Positions 45,463-57,282 of a stretch of 64,000 bases of DNA are shown here, piece by piece. Below the pieces are notes generated by a model. That model searched no databases, was not told where the DNA came from, and worked only from the letters and a program-made list of their open reading frames with translations. Source of the DNA: Silene latifolia (Eukaryota; Streptophyta; Magnoliopsida; Caryophyllales; Caryophyllaceae). How positions within the stretch are numbered: position 1 is the stretch's first letter; each line of letters begins with the position of its first letter. Position numbers and translations under genes: made by a program. The stretch spans positions 452,179,311 to 452,243,310 of the forward strand of contig NC_133538.1 of the NCBI RefSeq assembly GCF_048544455.1. The letters are read 5' to 3'.

Positions 45463-46294
45463 GTGCTGGTGGGAGCTGATTGTGAAGGTAACATCCGTGA
45501 GCAGATAATTGAATTTCTACGTACTAACATGGATTGTTTCGCCTGGTCCCATAGCAACATGATTGGCATAGATCCAAGTGTAATTACACACCGGTTAAAT
45601 GCGGACCTGACTTTCCTCCTCCAGAAAAAGGCGGAAATTCGCTCCTGAAAGGAACGAGGTGATAAACTAGGAGGTAGACAACCTCCTGGCAGCAGACAAT
45701 ATCAGGGAAGTTAACTACCCAGAATGGCTTTCGAATGTTGTGGTTGTACCCAAGAAGAACAACAAGTGGAGAGTATGTGTTGATTTCACAGATCTTAACA
45801 AAGCTTGCACAAAAGACCCGTTCCTTCTACCGCACATTGATTCCATGGTAGACGCTACAGCAGGGCATGAGCTACTTACCTTCCTTGATGCCTGGAGTGG
45901 GTATAACCAGATAAAAATGGACCCTAAGGACCAGGAGAAAACAGCCTTCAGATCTGACAGAGGCTTGTACTGCTACAATGTGATGCCCTTTGGTCTCAAG
46001 AATGCTGGTTCCACCTATCAGCGCCTGGTGAACAGAATGTTCAAGGAGGAGATAAGGAGAACAATAGAAGTCTACATTGACGATATGGTAGTCAAATCCG
46101 AGAAGGCAGAACAACACATGTCCCACCTGGAGAGTACCTTCTCGATCCTCAGAAAATACCATATGGAGATGAACCACCTGAAATGCACTTTTAGAGTCTC
46201 CTCTGGGAAATTCCTAGGGTACTTGGTGACGCAAAGAGGGATAGAGGCCAGCACGGAGCAAATCAAAGCAGTACTTCAGTTAGAATCTCCTTAG
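45463..46294 (+). pseudogene. Tat element reverse transcriptase
   Basis: 45463-45648 carries the block before the RT (CFAWSHSNMIGIDPSVITH). After a frameshift and stops, 45740-46294 holds the RT palm: WRVCVDFTDLNKAC, LDAWSGYNQIKM, NVMPFGLKNAGSTYQRLVN and the catalytic YIDDMVVKS, then KCTFRVSSGKFLGYLVTQRG. A TAG at 46292 ends the frame before the RNase H linker. Confidence 0.88.
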
Positions 46295-47412
46295 AAGCCA
46301 AAGGACGTACAGAGGCTCACAGGTCGGGTAGTAGCCCTAAATCGGTTCATATCAAGGTCCTCAGATAGATGTCGATTGTTCTATGACATCCTGAGGAAGA
46401 GCCAGAAGTTTGAGTGGACGCAGGAGCATGAAAAGGCGTTTAGGGAGCTCAAGCAGTACCTGAGCACCCCTCCTCTTCTCTCCAAGCCAGAACAGGGAGA
46501 AGCGCTGTACTTGTATCTATCAGTGACAGAGGCGGCTGTAAGCGCAGTACTAGTATGAGAGCACGAAGGTATGCAGAAACCAGTATACTATATAAGCAAG
46601 TCTATGTTACCTGTAGAGACCAGGTAAAAATCTCTAGAAAAACTCGCTTTAGCACTTGTTACTGCTTCATACAAATTGCGTCCCTATTTTGAGTCACATA
46701 CAATTTTAGTCGTGACCAACTACCCCCTGAGAACCATAATGAGGAAACCCGAACTGCCAGGGAGAATGGTTAAGTGGTCTGTCCACCTGAGTGGGTACGA
46801 CCTGAAATTTGAACCCTGAACAACCATAAAGTCCCAAGCCCTAGCTGACTTTGTGTCAGACTTTAGTCCCACCCTTCAAGAACAAGCCGACAGTGAAATC
46901 TTGACCCTAGGTGAGGCTAAAGGGGAGCAGGTATGGGAGTTACATGTTGATGGGGCATCCAATACGAAGGGAGCAGGGGTAGGGCTGGTCCTGAAATCAC
47001 CTCAGGGGAACAGATAATACAGGCAATACGGTGTGAGTTCAAAGCAACAAATAACGAGGCTGAATACGAGGCCCTGATCTTAGGACTCCAATTAGCCTTG
47101 GAATTGCAAATCAACCGCATCGAGGTGTATAGTGACTCCCAACTAATTGTAAACCATGTGAATAACGTATAAACGGCCAGGGATCCTAAAATGATAGCCT
47201 ACCTGGAAGTGGCGAAGGAGCTCAAACTCCGCTTTGCCTTCTTCCACATCCAGCAGATACCAAGGGATCAGAATGTTGAAGCAGATGCTCTTGCCACCCT
47301 GGGAGCAGCCTTCACTCTAGGGGCAGTGGGTACTATACCATTCATACACGTCATGAAACCTGCCATACGTCAGAATGAACAGCAGAACGCCAGTAAGGCT
47401 GCAACCACCTAG
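46295..47412 (+). pseudogene. Tat element RNase H and second (archaeal-type) RNase H
   Basis: 46376-46558 has KFEWTQEHEKAFRELKQYL and YLYLSVTEAAVSAVLV (RT connection/RNase H). Broken blocks follow to about 46880. The second RNase H starts near 46935 with LHVDGASNTKGAGVGLVL, then after a frameshift NNEAEYEALILGLQLAL, RIEVYSDSQLIVNHVNNV and 47191-47412 with QQIPRDQNVEADALATLGAAF. This additional domain places the element in the Tat lineage. Confidence 0.82.
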
Positions 47413-47499
47413 TGGACATACGAAGCAGGGATACTGTGTACCGCCACACCCCAGGAATAGATTGATGATTGGCATAAGCCTTACATTAGTTGGCTACGT

Positions 47500-48076
47500 G
47501 ATGAGGTCTTACCACCTGACAGAAAGTCCTTGGCAGGACCCTACCTGAGGTGCTTGAGCATACATGAGGCACAGACAGTAATGTGTGATATCCATAGTGG
47601 TGATTATGGAAATCACACAAGGGGTAGGAGCCTGTCCAACAAGACACTAAGGCAGGGTTACTTCTGGCCTACCATGAGGACGGACGCCATATATTACGTC
47701 AAGAAATGCGAAGAATGACAAAGGCACGCTCCTGTCATATCCTGGAGAAGCATGTGATATCTTTCATCAAGAGGAACATAGTCTGCAGATATGGCATCCC
47801 TTCAGAAATCATATGTGACAACGGGTCACAATTCATATCCAACAGAATGGAAGACTACTGTGCCAGGTGGAACATCAAGCTGTTTAAGTCCACTCCTAGG
47901 AATCTGCAGTCCAACGGTAAGGCAGAATCCAACAACAAGATAGTCATGAACAACCTGAAAAGAAGGCTGGAGGAAATAGGAGCCAACTGGGCAGATGAAC
48001 TCCCCTTCGTGTTATGGTCTGATAGAACTACCACCAAAGTGGCAACAGGTCAAACACCATTCAGTCTGGTATATGG
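47500..48076 (+). pseudogene. Tat element integrase, interrupted
   Basis: 47530-47718 has the zinc-finger part (EAQTVMCDIHSGDYGNHTRG; TLRQGYFWPTM). The expected first half of the core with the first catalytic Asp is missing: after KKCEE the sequence passes to a block at 47706-48086 with VISFIKRNIVCRYGIPSEII, DNGSQFISNRMEDYCA (second Asp), SNGKAESNNKIV (Glu) and DELPFVLWSDRTTTKVATG. A deletion of a few hundred bases explains this. The copia insertion at 48077 separates the rest. Confidence 0.82.
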
Positions 48077-49072
48077 TGTAGGTTAATATCCGTATACTAC
48101 CCTTTAATTGCAGGACTATAACGTAAAATTTACATGCAATTTATAGTCATAAAACGATAAACACAATGAAATGATTAATGTATAGAAATAACCTCGGGTC
48201 CTTTAAATTGCGGCGTAAAGAACAGAAATCAAAGCAGATTTCCTCCTAATCGTTACACCCAAGACTTTGTCCGAGATATGCCCTTGTGCTAGAACGGTGT
48301 TCTCCGATTGCCTTGCAATATAGGGAGAACTGATGTGAGTTTTGTCGAGATGAGAGATCTCAGGTTTTTCAGAGGAGAATGCTCTTCAAAACCCTAGTTT
48401 TTCTGCAAATGAAATTGTCTAGGTCAAAAGGAGAGGGAGTCTCTCCTTTTGTTTGGTTCAATAGGACCGGAGTGCATGCATGGGGAAGTGGGCTTCCACT
48501 TCCTCTTAATTTTAGCTCGAGGTCCGATTCGCCAAATGCTAAAATGTATATGACGGGTTTATATTATAAACTGTTATCGGTTATCGGAAATTTAGGCATC
48601 AGCTAATAATACGGGTTAGCTGAATTATTAATACGTGTCCGACAAAACAGTATTGTATAATTATTTTTAATATACATTTAATTAAATATAAATCACGTAT
48701 ATTTAATTTTACGAATTAATTTAGTTAATTCGCCTTAGCCCATGATATTTAATCCGTATTAAATATAATATCTCAACATCACATATTTGACTAATTACTA
48801 GTCAAATAACTCGGACTAACTGGTTAGTCAATTTTGGCATCTACATGACAGTATTTTCATACCGTCACATCTCTCGAACGTATCCTATAGGTGTGACTTT
48901 TAGGGACCAGTTGATCACCGCCATCTGTATGACAATAACGTCAAACTTATCTAGCAAGCCAACCGTTATTGATAAACGTGGATCAACTGATAATAATACC
49001 AAAGTATGCCCTTTGATCCTTTTAGAGGTTTATAAGTCCTTGCACTAGCTGTTAAGGACACCAACCCCAACA
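48077..49072 (-). repeat. 3' LTR of copia copy B
   Basis: 996 bp, TGTAGGTTAA to ACCCCAACA. To its right comes agctcccacttg, the minus-strand purine tract, then a remnant of the longer LTR end seen in copy A (to 49145) and a second purine tract, aactcccacttg, at 49146-49157. Confidence 0.93.
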
Positions 49073-49169
49073 AGCTCCCACTTGTCCGTACAAGTGCATG
49101 TGCAATGACGTTATCCGCACTAACTGGAGGACACAAGCTCCAACAAACTCCCACTTGTCCGTACAAGTG
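49073..49169 (-). repeat. Duplicated polypurine-tract region (73-bp spacing)
   Basis: The phrase a(g/a)ctcccacttgtccgtac occurs at 49073-49096 and 49146-49169. Each copy is preceded by a ...ccaaca end (49072 and 49145). Copy A uses the outer end as its LTR edge; copy B uses the inner one. Confidence 0.85.
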
Positions 49170-49936
49170 TATGCGCGATAACCGATTCTCATATTCATTT
49201 AAAAATTTCTCCCACTCAATGTAAAACAATTTGCGGATCTGGATCCGCAAAGGTCGTATTTTACAATCGATCCGTATCTAGAGTGGTTTCCCCGACTAGA
49301 GAGTAACTTAACCGATAAAACGAATCCGTATCCGAGCATGGCCATGCATTTCGATTCTGACTCCTCGAGTGGCCCTGAGAAATATCGAGTACCCGATAAA
49401 GGCTGAATATTTCCTTCAACTCGACTCCTTCCGATCTAAGCACAACATGAAATGACCCAGAAAAAATCTACTTGGCCCCTGTTACGGATGACCGTGAGAA
49501 AGAAACCAAAGTCACCCAAAATCTGCCGTAGTCTCAAGAGACAGTCGATAGTCAAGAGATTCGACTCTAAGGATCACCATGGAAGTCCTATCCACGACCG
49601 GGCAACGAATGTTATAAAACATTTAGGACTCCACGTCGTTGTCACAATGGTGTCCTACGAAATATCCGTATAAATCGCCTCTGTGATTGGTCAGTCAACC
49701 GGTTGACTTATGGCTCGTTGAACCCACCATCAACCAACGTCACAAAATAATTGCCAGAGTTATCAGCTCATGTGGGCAATTAAGGACTAACAATATATGA
49801 TGTTTGTTCAGTTCACTTTGTGGTGTTCAAAATCGTCGTACAATTCCACATGAAAAACAAAATATATATATAAAATATCAAAACGATGATGTCGTATAGA
49901 GTACAAAGGAGAATGAATCTGATCCATAAAAGAGTA
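49170..49936 (-). other. copia copy B 3' untranslated region
   Basis: Between the pol stop and the purine tract. No domain. Short frames are not recognised. Confidence 0.6.
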
Positions 49937-52593
49937 CTACAACTTAGGAACACGTTTAATTCCCATGGAATTAACGTGCCCTTCATGCTTATCTTGTCGT
50001 AATGCTTTAGTGAGAGGATCTGCTATGTTGTCATCTGTAGCAATCTTTTCTATCACTCAGTCGTAGAATCTGCTGTAACTGTTTGTTTCGAACTCTTCCA
50101 GCTGACTGCAGCGCCATTAAGAGTAAAAACGAATCCAGACTGAGATTTCGAGTCATCTCGATCCGTTTGGAAGCTAGCATCTGCGTAACCGGTTGCGCAT
50201 AGCTTTTGAGAGCCTCCATAAGTCAATGCCCAATCTTTAGTCCTCCGGAGGTACTTAAGAATGTTCTTGACAGCCAACCAATGTGGTTCACCTGGTTGCT
50301 GTTGGAATCGACTTGTCATACTCAATGCATATGCCACGTCCGGACGTGTGCATATCATGGCATACATGATTGATCCTATAGCCGAAGCATAAGGAATCCG
50401 TGTCATGCGCTCTTTCTCTTCCGGTGTCTCTGGTGCCTGAGACTTGCTCAAATGCACCCCTGGAGCCATGGGAAGGAACCCCTTCTTGGAGTTAGTCATG
50501 CTGAATCTCTCTAGGACTTTGTCTATGTAAGACTCCTGACTGAGAGATAACATCCGTCGTGATCTATCTCGATAGATGCGGATGCCTAGAATTCTTTGTG
50601 CCTCTCCCAGATCTTTCATCTGGAAATGGTTTTTCAACCATACTTTCACCGAAGTTAAGAGAGGTATGTCATTCCCAATCAGGAGTATGTCGTCAACATA
50701 CAATATTAGGAAGACAATCTTGCTCCCACTCGACTTGATATATAGACATGGTTCCTCGACTGATCGAGTGAATCCATTTTCTTTTATCACTTGGTCGAAG
50801 CGATGATTCCAACTCCTTGATGCTTGCTTAAGTCCATAAATGGAACGCTTAAGCTTGCACACTTTCTTAGGATGTCTTTGGATCGATGAACCCTTCGGGT
50901 TGTACCATGTACAACTCTTCCTCCAAAAAGCCGTTTAAGAAGGCGGTTTTCACATCCATTTGCCAAATTTCATAGTCATGAAAAGCAATCGCTAAGATAA
51001 TCCGGATGGAACGCAACATGACTACGGGTGCAAAAATCTCATCGTAGTGCAAACCTGGCACTTGGGTGAAACCTTTAGCAACCAGTCGTGCTTTGTAGAT
51101 ATCTTGTTGACCTTCCACAGAATGCTTTATTTTGTAAAGCCATTTGCATTGAAGGGGACGAACCTTAGCAGGTAAGTCAACAAGATCCCACACGTTGTTC
51201 TCATACATGGAGTCCATCTCGGATTTCATGGCCTCAAGCCATAGTTTCGAGTCGGAATCGGTCATGGCACCTTTATAGGTTGCGGGTTCACTACTCGTTA
51301 AGAGTAGAACGTCATCTATGTCATGTTCCTCGACCATACCAATGTATCTGTCCGGAGGAATAGAGACTCTTCCCGACCTCCTAGGTTCCTCGGGAATGTT
51401 CACATGCCGGGATTGAAGGAATAGGTTCCTCCAATAGTTGCTCGGTATTTGGTTCTGGAATCTCCGACAAGTCGAAGGTTCTATCACTCTTTGCATTCTC
51501 GAGAAATTCCTTCTCTAAGAATGTCGCACTAGCCGCAACAAAAACACGTTGTTCGGTTGGCGAATAGAAGTAATGACCACGTGATCCTTTAGGATAACCT
51601 ATAAAGTATGTCTTGACCGATCGCGGGCCGAGCTTATCTTCATGTCTCCACTTGACATAAGCCTCGCACCCCCAAACCCGTATAAAGGACAAGTTAGGGA
51701 CCGTTCCTTCCATAGTTCATATGGAGTCTTGTCAACAGCTTTAGACGGACTTCGATTAAGTATTAGAGCGGCTGACAAAAGAGCATAACCCCATAATGAA
51801 TCGGGTAAAACCGTGTGACTCATCATGGATCGAACCATATCAAGTAGTGTTCGATTTCTCCGTTCGGACACACCATTCAGTGAGGTGTTCCGGGTGGAGT
51901 TAATCTGTAGGGCAATCCCACAGTCCTTTAGGTGTTGATCAAACTCGTGAGAAAGATACTCGCCACCACGATCCGAACGCAGTGTTTTAATCTTTCTACC
52001 TAATAGGTTCTCAGCCCTATTCTCGGTATTCTTTGAATTTCTCAAAGGATTCACTTTTGTGCTTCATTAAGTAGACATAGCCATATCTACTCAAATCGTC
52101 CGTGAAAGTGATGAAATACCTATAGCCTTCTCGTGCGGTGATTGACATAGGACCACATACATCCGTGTGTATGAGCCCTAATAGGTCGGCAGCGCATTCC
52201 AACACCTTTGAAGGAAATCCGAGTCATCTTACCGATGAGACATGATTCACACGTGCCAAATGATTGAAAATCAAAGGCCGAGATAGCTCCATGTTTGATG
52301 AGCCGTTTTACGCGTTTCTCATTAATGTGTCCCATACGGCAATGCCATAGATACGTTTGATCTTTGTCACCAACCTTTAACTTTTTATTCATTACGTGTA
52401 ATATTTCCGAGGTCTGATCTAAAACATAAATTCCGTTCATGGAAACTGCCTTGCCGTAAATCATATCGTGTAATGAGAAAATGCAAGCATTGTTTTCTAT
52501 TACAAATGAAAAACCAAGTTTATCAAGCGCGAAAATAAATAATGTTTTTGGAAAGACTAGGTACATAATAGCAGTCATATAATGACAACTCAA
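49937..52593 (-). pseudogene. copia copy B pol (integrase, RT, RNase H)
   Basis: Read right to left. 52593-52120 has the pre-integrase block (LWHCRMGHINEKRVKRLIKH) and zinc finger, ending in a frameshift near 52190. 52205-51599 is integrase (LIHTDVCGPMSITAREG; LRSDRGGEYLSHEFDQHL). 51713-51381 is the integrase C-terminus and linker. 51496-50867 is the RT start (LWLEAMKSEMDSMYENNVWDL; QMDVKTAFLNGFLEEELYM). 50862-50053 has SIYGLKQASRSWNHRFDQV, the catalytic LILYVDDILLIGND, and RNase H up to WKSSKQTVTADSTTE. There the frame stops: the sequence jumps to the end of the protein (IEKIATDDNIADPLTKAL), so the middle of RNase H is deleted. The true end is the TAG at 49939-49937. Confidence 0.88.
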
Positions 52594-53746
52594 ATCCGCT
52601 TGGAAGCTGGATCACATATGTCCCCTTGGAGATGGCGGCTACTCTTGCTCCATTCCCAACATGCGAGTCCACCTCACCCTTTACGAGGGGTTCGATGTTT
52701 CGGAGCCCCCGCACATGATTACACAGATGAGAACCACAACCAGGATCAAGTACCCAAGTTCCGTAACTTGCGTGGTTAATCTCAATCATATGAATAAAAG
52801 TAGAAGAGAGAGAAGACATACCAACAGGTTTAACACGACCTGCCTTTAAGTCCTCATGATAAACAGGACATGTGCGTCTCCAATGCCCAATCTTGTGGCA
52901 ATGATGGCATTCCATGTTTTCACTCTTGCTCTTTGTCATGCACGATGAGTTGCTCGCCTCACCAGGACCACTCTTCCCCGAACCCGACTTCTTGAACTTC
53001 GCCTTACCTCTTTGTTAGGTTTGCTGGAGCTTTGCCCTTACCTTTCCCTTTGTTTGACACAACGAGAACATCCTGTTTCGAGCTCCCACCGAACTTCATG
53101 TCCTTCTCGGTGCATGTACGAGGAGGGAGTGCAATTCATGGGGAGTTTTCTTCAAATCATTCATATAGTAATTCGCTCTGAATTGCGAATAACCATCGTG
53201 GAGTGAGTGAAGAATACGGTCGATAACAATATTCTCGCTGATGTTACGTTAAAGGTCTCCGGTTTCTCGACATTCTCAATCATGCTTTGAGAATGTGTGG
53301 GCTAACCCGGTTGGCCCTTTCTCGAGTCTCGCATCAAAGAAGCGAGTGGTATGCTCATAGGTCACGATTCTCGGTGCTTTCGAGAATTCCTTAGTGAGCG
53401 TGGTGAAAATCTTGTTTGCACCTTGGGCTATGAAGCGTTTCTGCAAATTGGGTTCCATTGCAAAAATAAGTACGTTCTTTACCGCACCCGCTTCTAAAGC
53501 GAAATCGTTATACTCGTTGATTTCGTTAATTCCAGCCGTGGGGCCTGGGTTTAACGGCATGGGCTCAAACGGATATCCGAGCTTCCCGTCGCGGCGGCGG
53601 CATTCCGTAATGCCCTCCCGATCCATGAAGTTGGATCCGTCATTCTTCAGTCGAGTAGACTGATTCATCTGACTCATGAAGATCCTAAGCCAGGACTCAC
53701 GGTCCAATGTGGCACTTGGCATTGGGTTATCACTTGAACCAGCCAT
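52523..53746 (-). pseudogene. copia copy B gag and protease start
   Basis: Start ATG at 53746 (MAGSSDNPMPSATLDRESWL). 53746-53276 is open through the UBN2-type gag core, then a frameshift near 53280 breaks it. The remaining gag is scattered until 52939-52523, which has the complete knuckle CHHCHKIGHWRRTCPVY (intact CCHC here, unlike copy A) and the protease site VLDPGCGSHLCN, where the catalytic DTG has become DPG. Confidence 0.85.
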
Positions 53747-55081
53747 TTGTTGTTTAGCAGTTTAATACGTGATCTACACTGAAAAAGAAGAAAAACAAAA
53801 CGAAATAAGCAACTCATCGAGGTGATTTAAGTCTATTTTAAAATTCATTTTAAACATGTAGACTCTTGCACTTTGTATAATTGATCTCCCTCAAGAATGA
53901 TACAAGTGATCCCAAGACTCAATTTGATAAATTGATAAGCCAACTGTTTAGCTAATTCTTTCGTAAGAACTCTTGGTCGATAGATTTCCGTAAATCCTAT
54001 CTATAGTCCACCATGATCACGGGATCGTACGAGTGACCATAGTGTTGAGATAAAATAGGTCAATCGGTTCCAACTTACCCGACGTAGAAGGGGTCATAGT
54101 ATGCCTACCGACGAAGAAGGGACTCATTGGAGTTTGACCTATAAAGACCGTTCTCAATTTTTTTGGTTTATACGAGGAAGATCCCATCAACAAAATTATA
54201 ATTCATTTTAAGTGAACGAATAACTAGCGTCTGTCGTGAATGAATTTATTTGGATGATGGCTTAAAACGTGTGACATGAGAATGTCAATGAAAACTAACT
54301 CGTGACCTCTATATGTGTCAGTTTTCATGCAATAATTAGGTGGTTTGGTTTTTAGGCGGAAAATGATGCAAATTATCGTAACAAAAAATAAATAAAGTAA
54401 TGCAATACGTAAATAAAAATTTCCTAGTGTGGCCTATCCTAGTAAAAGAACATAATACAACTTTGGAATCCACCGTTGGACCCGAAAAGCTTGTCTTGAT
54501 GTTCCATCTTGATCCAAGTAGCGGGAGTGAGCATTCGGTCTCCATCTTTGGTCTTCTCAAAAATTACAATTTAAAATTACAAATATAAACCTATTTACAT
54601 TCTAATTAAAACTGTAATTACAAGTGAAAAATCCAAAACCGAGATGCGAGATCTCAAAATACAACCAAGACCGTGTTCCATCATTACGGTAACACGTTCT
54701 ACTAAGGCCACACTAAGTTACAATCAATTGTAAAAATTAAATACGTAATAAAAAGGCATTCACGGCATTCATAATTAACGATAAATAAAATGCATCAACT
54801 AAAAACAAATTCATTCGTGACATAATTCCGTAATTATGTTAAAATTATCCAAACCACCTTTTAATGATTAAAATTCATGTGATAAAACCGCTTCTATCAT
54901 TTAATTTTAATCCATTATAATCCGTCATTTTAAAGACGCTTTAAAACAACTATATGGTACGTGAGTGAACCGATTCACTATTAAGCGAGTGTACTATATC
55001 CGTATAAAGTACATATTGAAGCCAAAAGAAAATTTAAATCAAAAGAAACAAATTTTCAAAGTCAAAAAGCAAAAAACCCTC

Positions 55082-55352
55082 GATCCAAATGACACAAGTG
55101 TTCGATCGAGGACAAAAAGGGCTCGATCGACTGAACTGCAAGTCGATCGAGAAGGTTGCCAAAGCGAGAGTGCTCGATCGATCAACTGGTGGTCGATCGA
55201 GTACTTTTATCGGCTAATCTGCTCGATCGAAATACGAGGACAACTCGATCGAGCAAAGAGGGTTCGAAAAGGGTCGATCGAGCACAACAGGACTCGATCG
55301 ATCAAAACAAGACATAAATGGCACTTTCGATCGAGTAGAAATACGCTCGATC
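55082..55352. repeat. TCGATCGA palindrome array in copia copy B leader
   Basis: Eleven exact TCGATCGA cores in about 270 bp. Outer bases vary (c/t/g before, g/c/t/a after) while the 8-bp core stays fixed, which is the pattern expected for a conserved binding core. Confidence 0.9.
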
Positions 55353-55779
55353 GAATGCAAAATTATTGGTGAAACTTCAAAACCCTCGTGAAAACATTTT
55401 GGCGAGACAAAATCAATTGCAAATTCGATCAAAAACGCATTAAAACAAATTTGACAATTGACAAAAACTTGACATGTTGCTATAATCTCTGTATAAAATA
55501 ACAACATGTAAAAACAACATGAAATTTGAAACAAAACAGTAGTGTAAAACATGGCACGGTTTGGTTTTCGAGACAAAACAACAACAAGAGCAATCGTGTA
55601 AACAAGACACGGTCCCCAATGCAACCAAAAAAAAAACGCAGCAAATTAAAAAAATTTCTCAAGGTAAAAAAAATATGGCTGCCGAGTGAAAAAAATATGA
55701 GCCGTGACATTTTTTAACCATAATTCATCGTTTCAACAATCGTTTGATGAAAAACACATATAAAATTTTACGTGGCCTC

Positions 55780-55791
55780 GCTCTGATACCA
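55780..55791 (-). other. Primer-binding site, initiator tRNA-Met type (copy B)
   Basis: The minus strand reads TGGTATCAGAGC, two bases inside the LTR, identical to copy A. Confidence 0.9.
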
Positions 55792-55793
55792 CT

Positions 55794-56789
55794 TGTAGGT
55801 TAATATCCGTATACTACCCTTTAATTGCAGGACTATAACGTAAAATTTACATGCAATTTATAGTCATAAAACGATAAACACAATGAAATGATTAATGTAT
55901 AGAAATAACCTCGGGTCCTTTAAATTGCGGCGTAAAAAACGAAAATCAAAGCGATTTCCTCCTAATCGTTACACCCAAGACTTTGTCCGAGATATGCCCT
56001 TGTGCTAGAACGGTGTTCTCCGATTGCCTTGCAATATAGGGAGAACTGATGTGAGTTTTGTCGAGATGAGAGATCTCGGGTTTTTCGAGAGAGAATGCTC
56101 TTCAAAACCCTAGTTTTTCTGCAAATGAAATTGTCTAGGTCAAAAGGAGAGGGAGTCTCTCCTTTTGTTTGGTTCGGCCGGACCGAGTGCATGCATGGGG
56201 AAGTGGGCTTCCACTTCCTCTTAATTTTAGCTCGAGGTCCAGTTCGCGAAATGCTAAAATGTATATGACGGGTTTATATTATAAAAATCATTATCGGTTA
56301 TCGGAAATTAAGGCATCGGCTAATAATACGGGTTAGCTGAATTATTAATACGTGTCCGACAAAACAGTATTGTATAATTATTTTTAATATACATTTAATT
56401 AAATATAAATCACGTATATTTAATTTTACGAATTAATCAGTTAATTCGCCTTAGCCCATGATATTTAATCCGTATTAAATATAATATCTCAACATCACAT
56501 ATTTGACTAATTACTAGTCAAATAACTCGGACTAACTGGTTAGTCAATTTTGGCATCTACATGACAGTATTTTCATACCGTCACATCTCTCGAACGTATC
56601 CTATAGGTGTGACTTTTAGGGACCATTGATCACCGCCATCCGCCTATGACAATAACGTCAAACTTATCTAGCAAGCCAACCGTTATTGATAAACGTGGAT
56701 CAACTGATAATAATACCAAAGTATGCCCTTTGATCCTTTTAGAGGTTTATAAGTCCTTGCACTAACTGTTAAGGACACCAACCCCAACA
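55794..56789 (-). repeat. 5' LTR of copia copy B
   Basis: 996 bp, the same length as the left LTR, with few substitutions and small gaps that cancel out (for example near 55930-55950 and 56175). It ends ccccaaca directly at the target duplication tatgg. Confidence 0.95.
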
Positions 56790-56794
56790 TATGG

Positions 56795-57136
56795 GGCCGA
56801 GGCAGTTATTCCCTCTGAGGTGCAAGTACCGACACATCGATATGCCAATGCCACCGAAGATAGGAACCAGGTAGAAATGACCAGCAACCTGGATACCATT
56901 GATGAGCCAAGGACCAGCGCCCAAATCAGGATGGCAGCCTACAAGCAGACAGCAGCCAGGAGTTACAACAAAAACGTAAGGCTGAGAATGCTGCAGGTAG
57001 GGGACCTGGTACTCAGGAAGGTATTCCCAAACACCAAGAATCAGAGTGCAGGTATATTCGCCTATAATTGGGAAGGTCTCTACCGCATAGAAGGCATCGT
57101 GGGTAATAGGGCATACAAGTTGGAGACTATGGATTG
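56795..57136 (+). pseudogene. Tat element integrase C-terminal end
   Basis: Continues the integrase after the copia insertion: AEAVIPSEVQVPTHRYANA, then AAYKQTAARSYNKNV and LQVGDLVLRKVFPNT (chromodomain-like GPY/F region), and NWEGLYRIEGIVGNRAYKLE. After LETMD it runs straight into LTR sequence, so the rest of the internal region is deleted. Confidence 0.85.
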
Positions 57137-57282
57137 TCGTTTGTCTTTCTTTCGCATTAATTGTTTACTTTTGTTCTCGCTATGTTCTTACTACTAATCT
57201 ACTTCAGTCCTTAATATCGTATTTTAATTAGAATAGCCGCATTGACTCACAAATCTTTAATCGGTAAAATCTTACCAAAACA
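57137..57282 (+). repeat. 3' LTR remnant of the Tat element
   Basis: 146 bp matching the last 146 bp of the left LTR (40703-40848). The first 633 bp of this LTR, the polypurine tract and the end of the coding region are lost in one deletion. The outer end is intact and abuts gacac. Confidence 0.88.

Larger units (their letters stand above)
53747..55793 (-). other. copia copy B leader between 5' LTR and gag
   Basis: About 2 kb, homologous to 1645-3550. It contains the primer site (55780-55791, minus strand TGGTATCAGAGC) and the palindrome array (55082-55352). No coding domain. Confidence 0.75.
48077..56789 (-). mobile_element. Ty1/copia LTR retrotransposon, copy B, complete ends, TSD tatgg
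   Basis: 8713 bp inserted in the Tat integrase region. The LTRs, 48077-49072 and 55794-56789, are both 996 bp and very similar. The duplication tatgg is at 48072-48076 and 56790-56794. Primer site, leader with palindrome array, gag and pol read on the minus strand. It belongs to the same family as copy A at the left window edge. The pol frame is broken and part of RNase H is missing, so the copy is defective in spite of young LTRs. Confidence 0.95.
40070..57282 (+). mobile_element. Ty3/gypsy element, Tat lineage, degraded, TSD gacac
   Basis: It is inserted in LINE 4. Left LTR 40070-40848; gag, protease, RT, RNase H and integrase then read on the plus strand; the right end keeps only 146 bp of the 3' LTR (57137-57282). 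A second, archaeal-type RNase H domain between the first RNase H and integrase is the mark of the Tat lineage. It is interrupted by a solo LTR (42935-44707) and by copia copy B (48077-56789). Deletions, stops and frameshifts in every domain show that it is inactive. The LTR begins TA rather than TG, probably a mutation. Confidence 0.88.

Noticed and set aside
53012..53206. Plus-strand frame in copia copy B
   Set aside because: Antisense to broken gag sequence; no domain.
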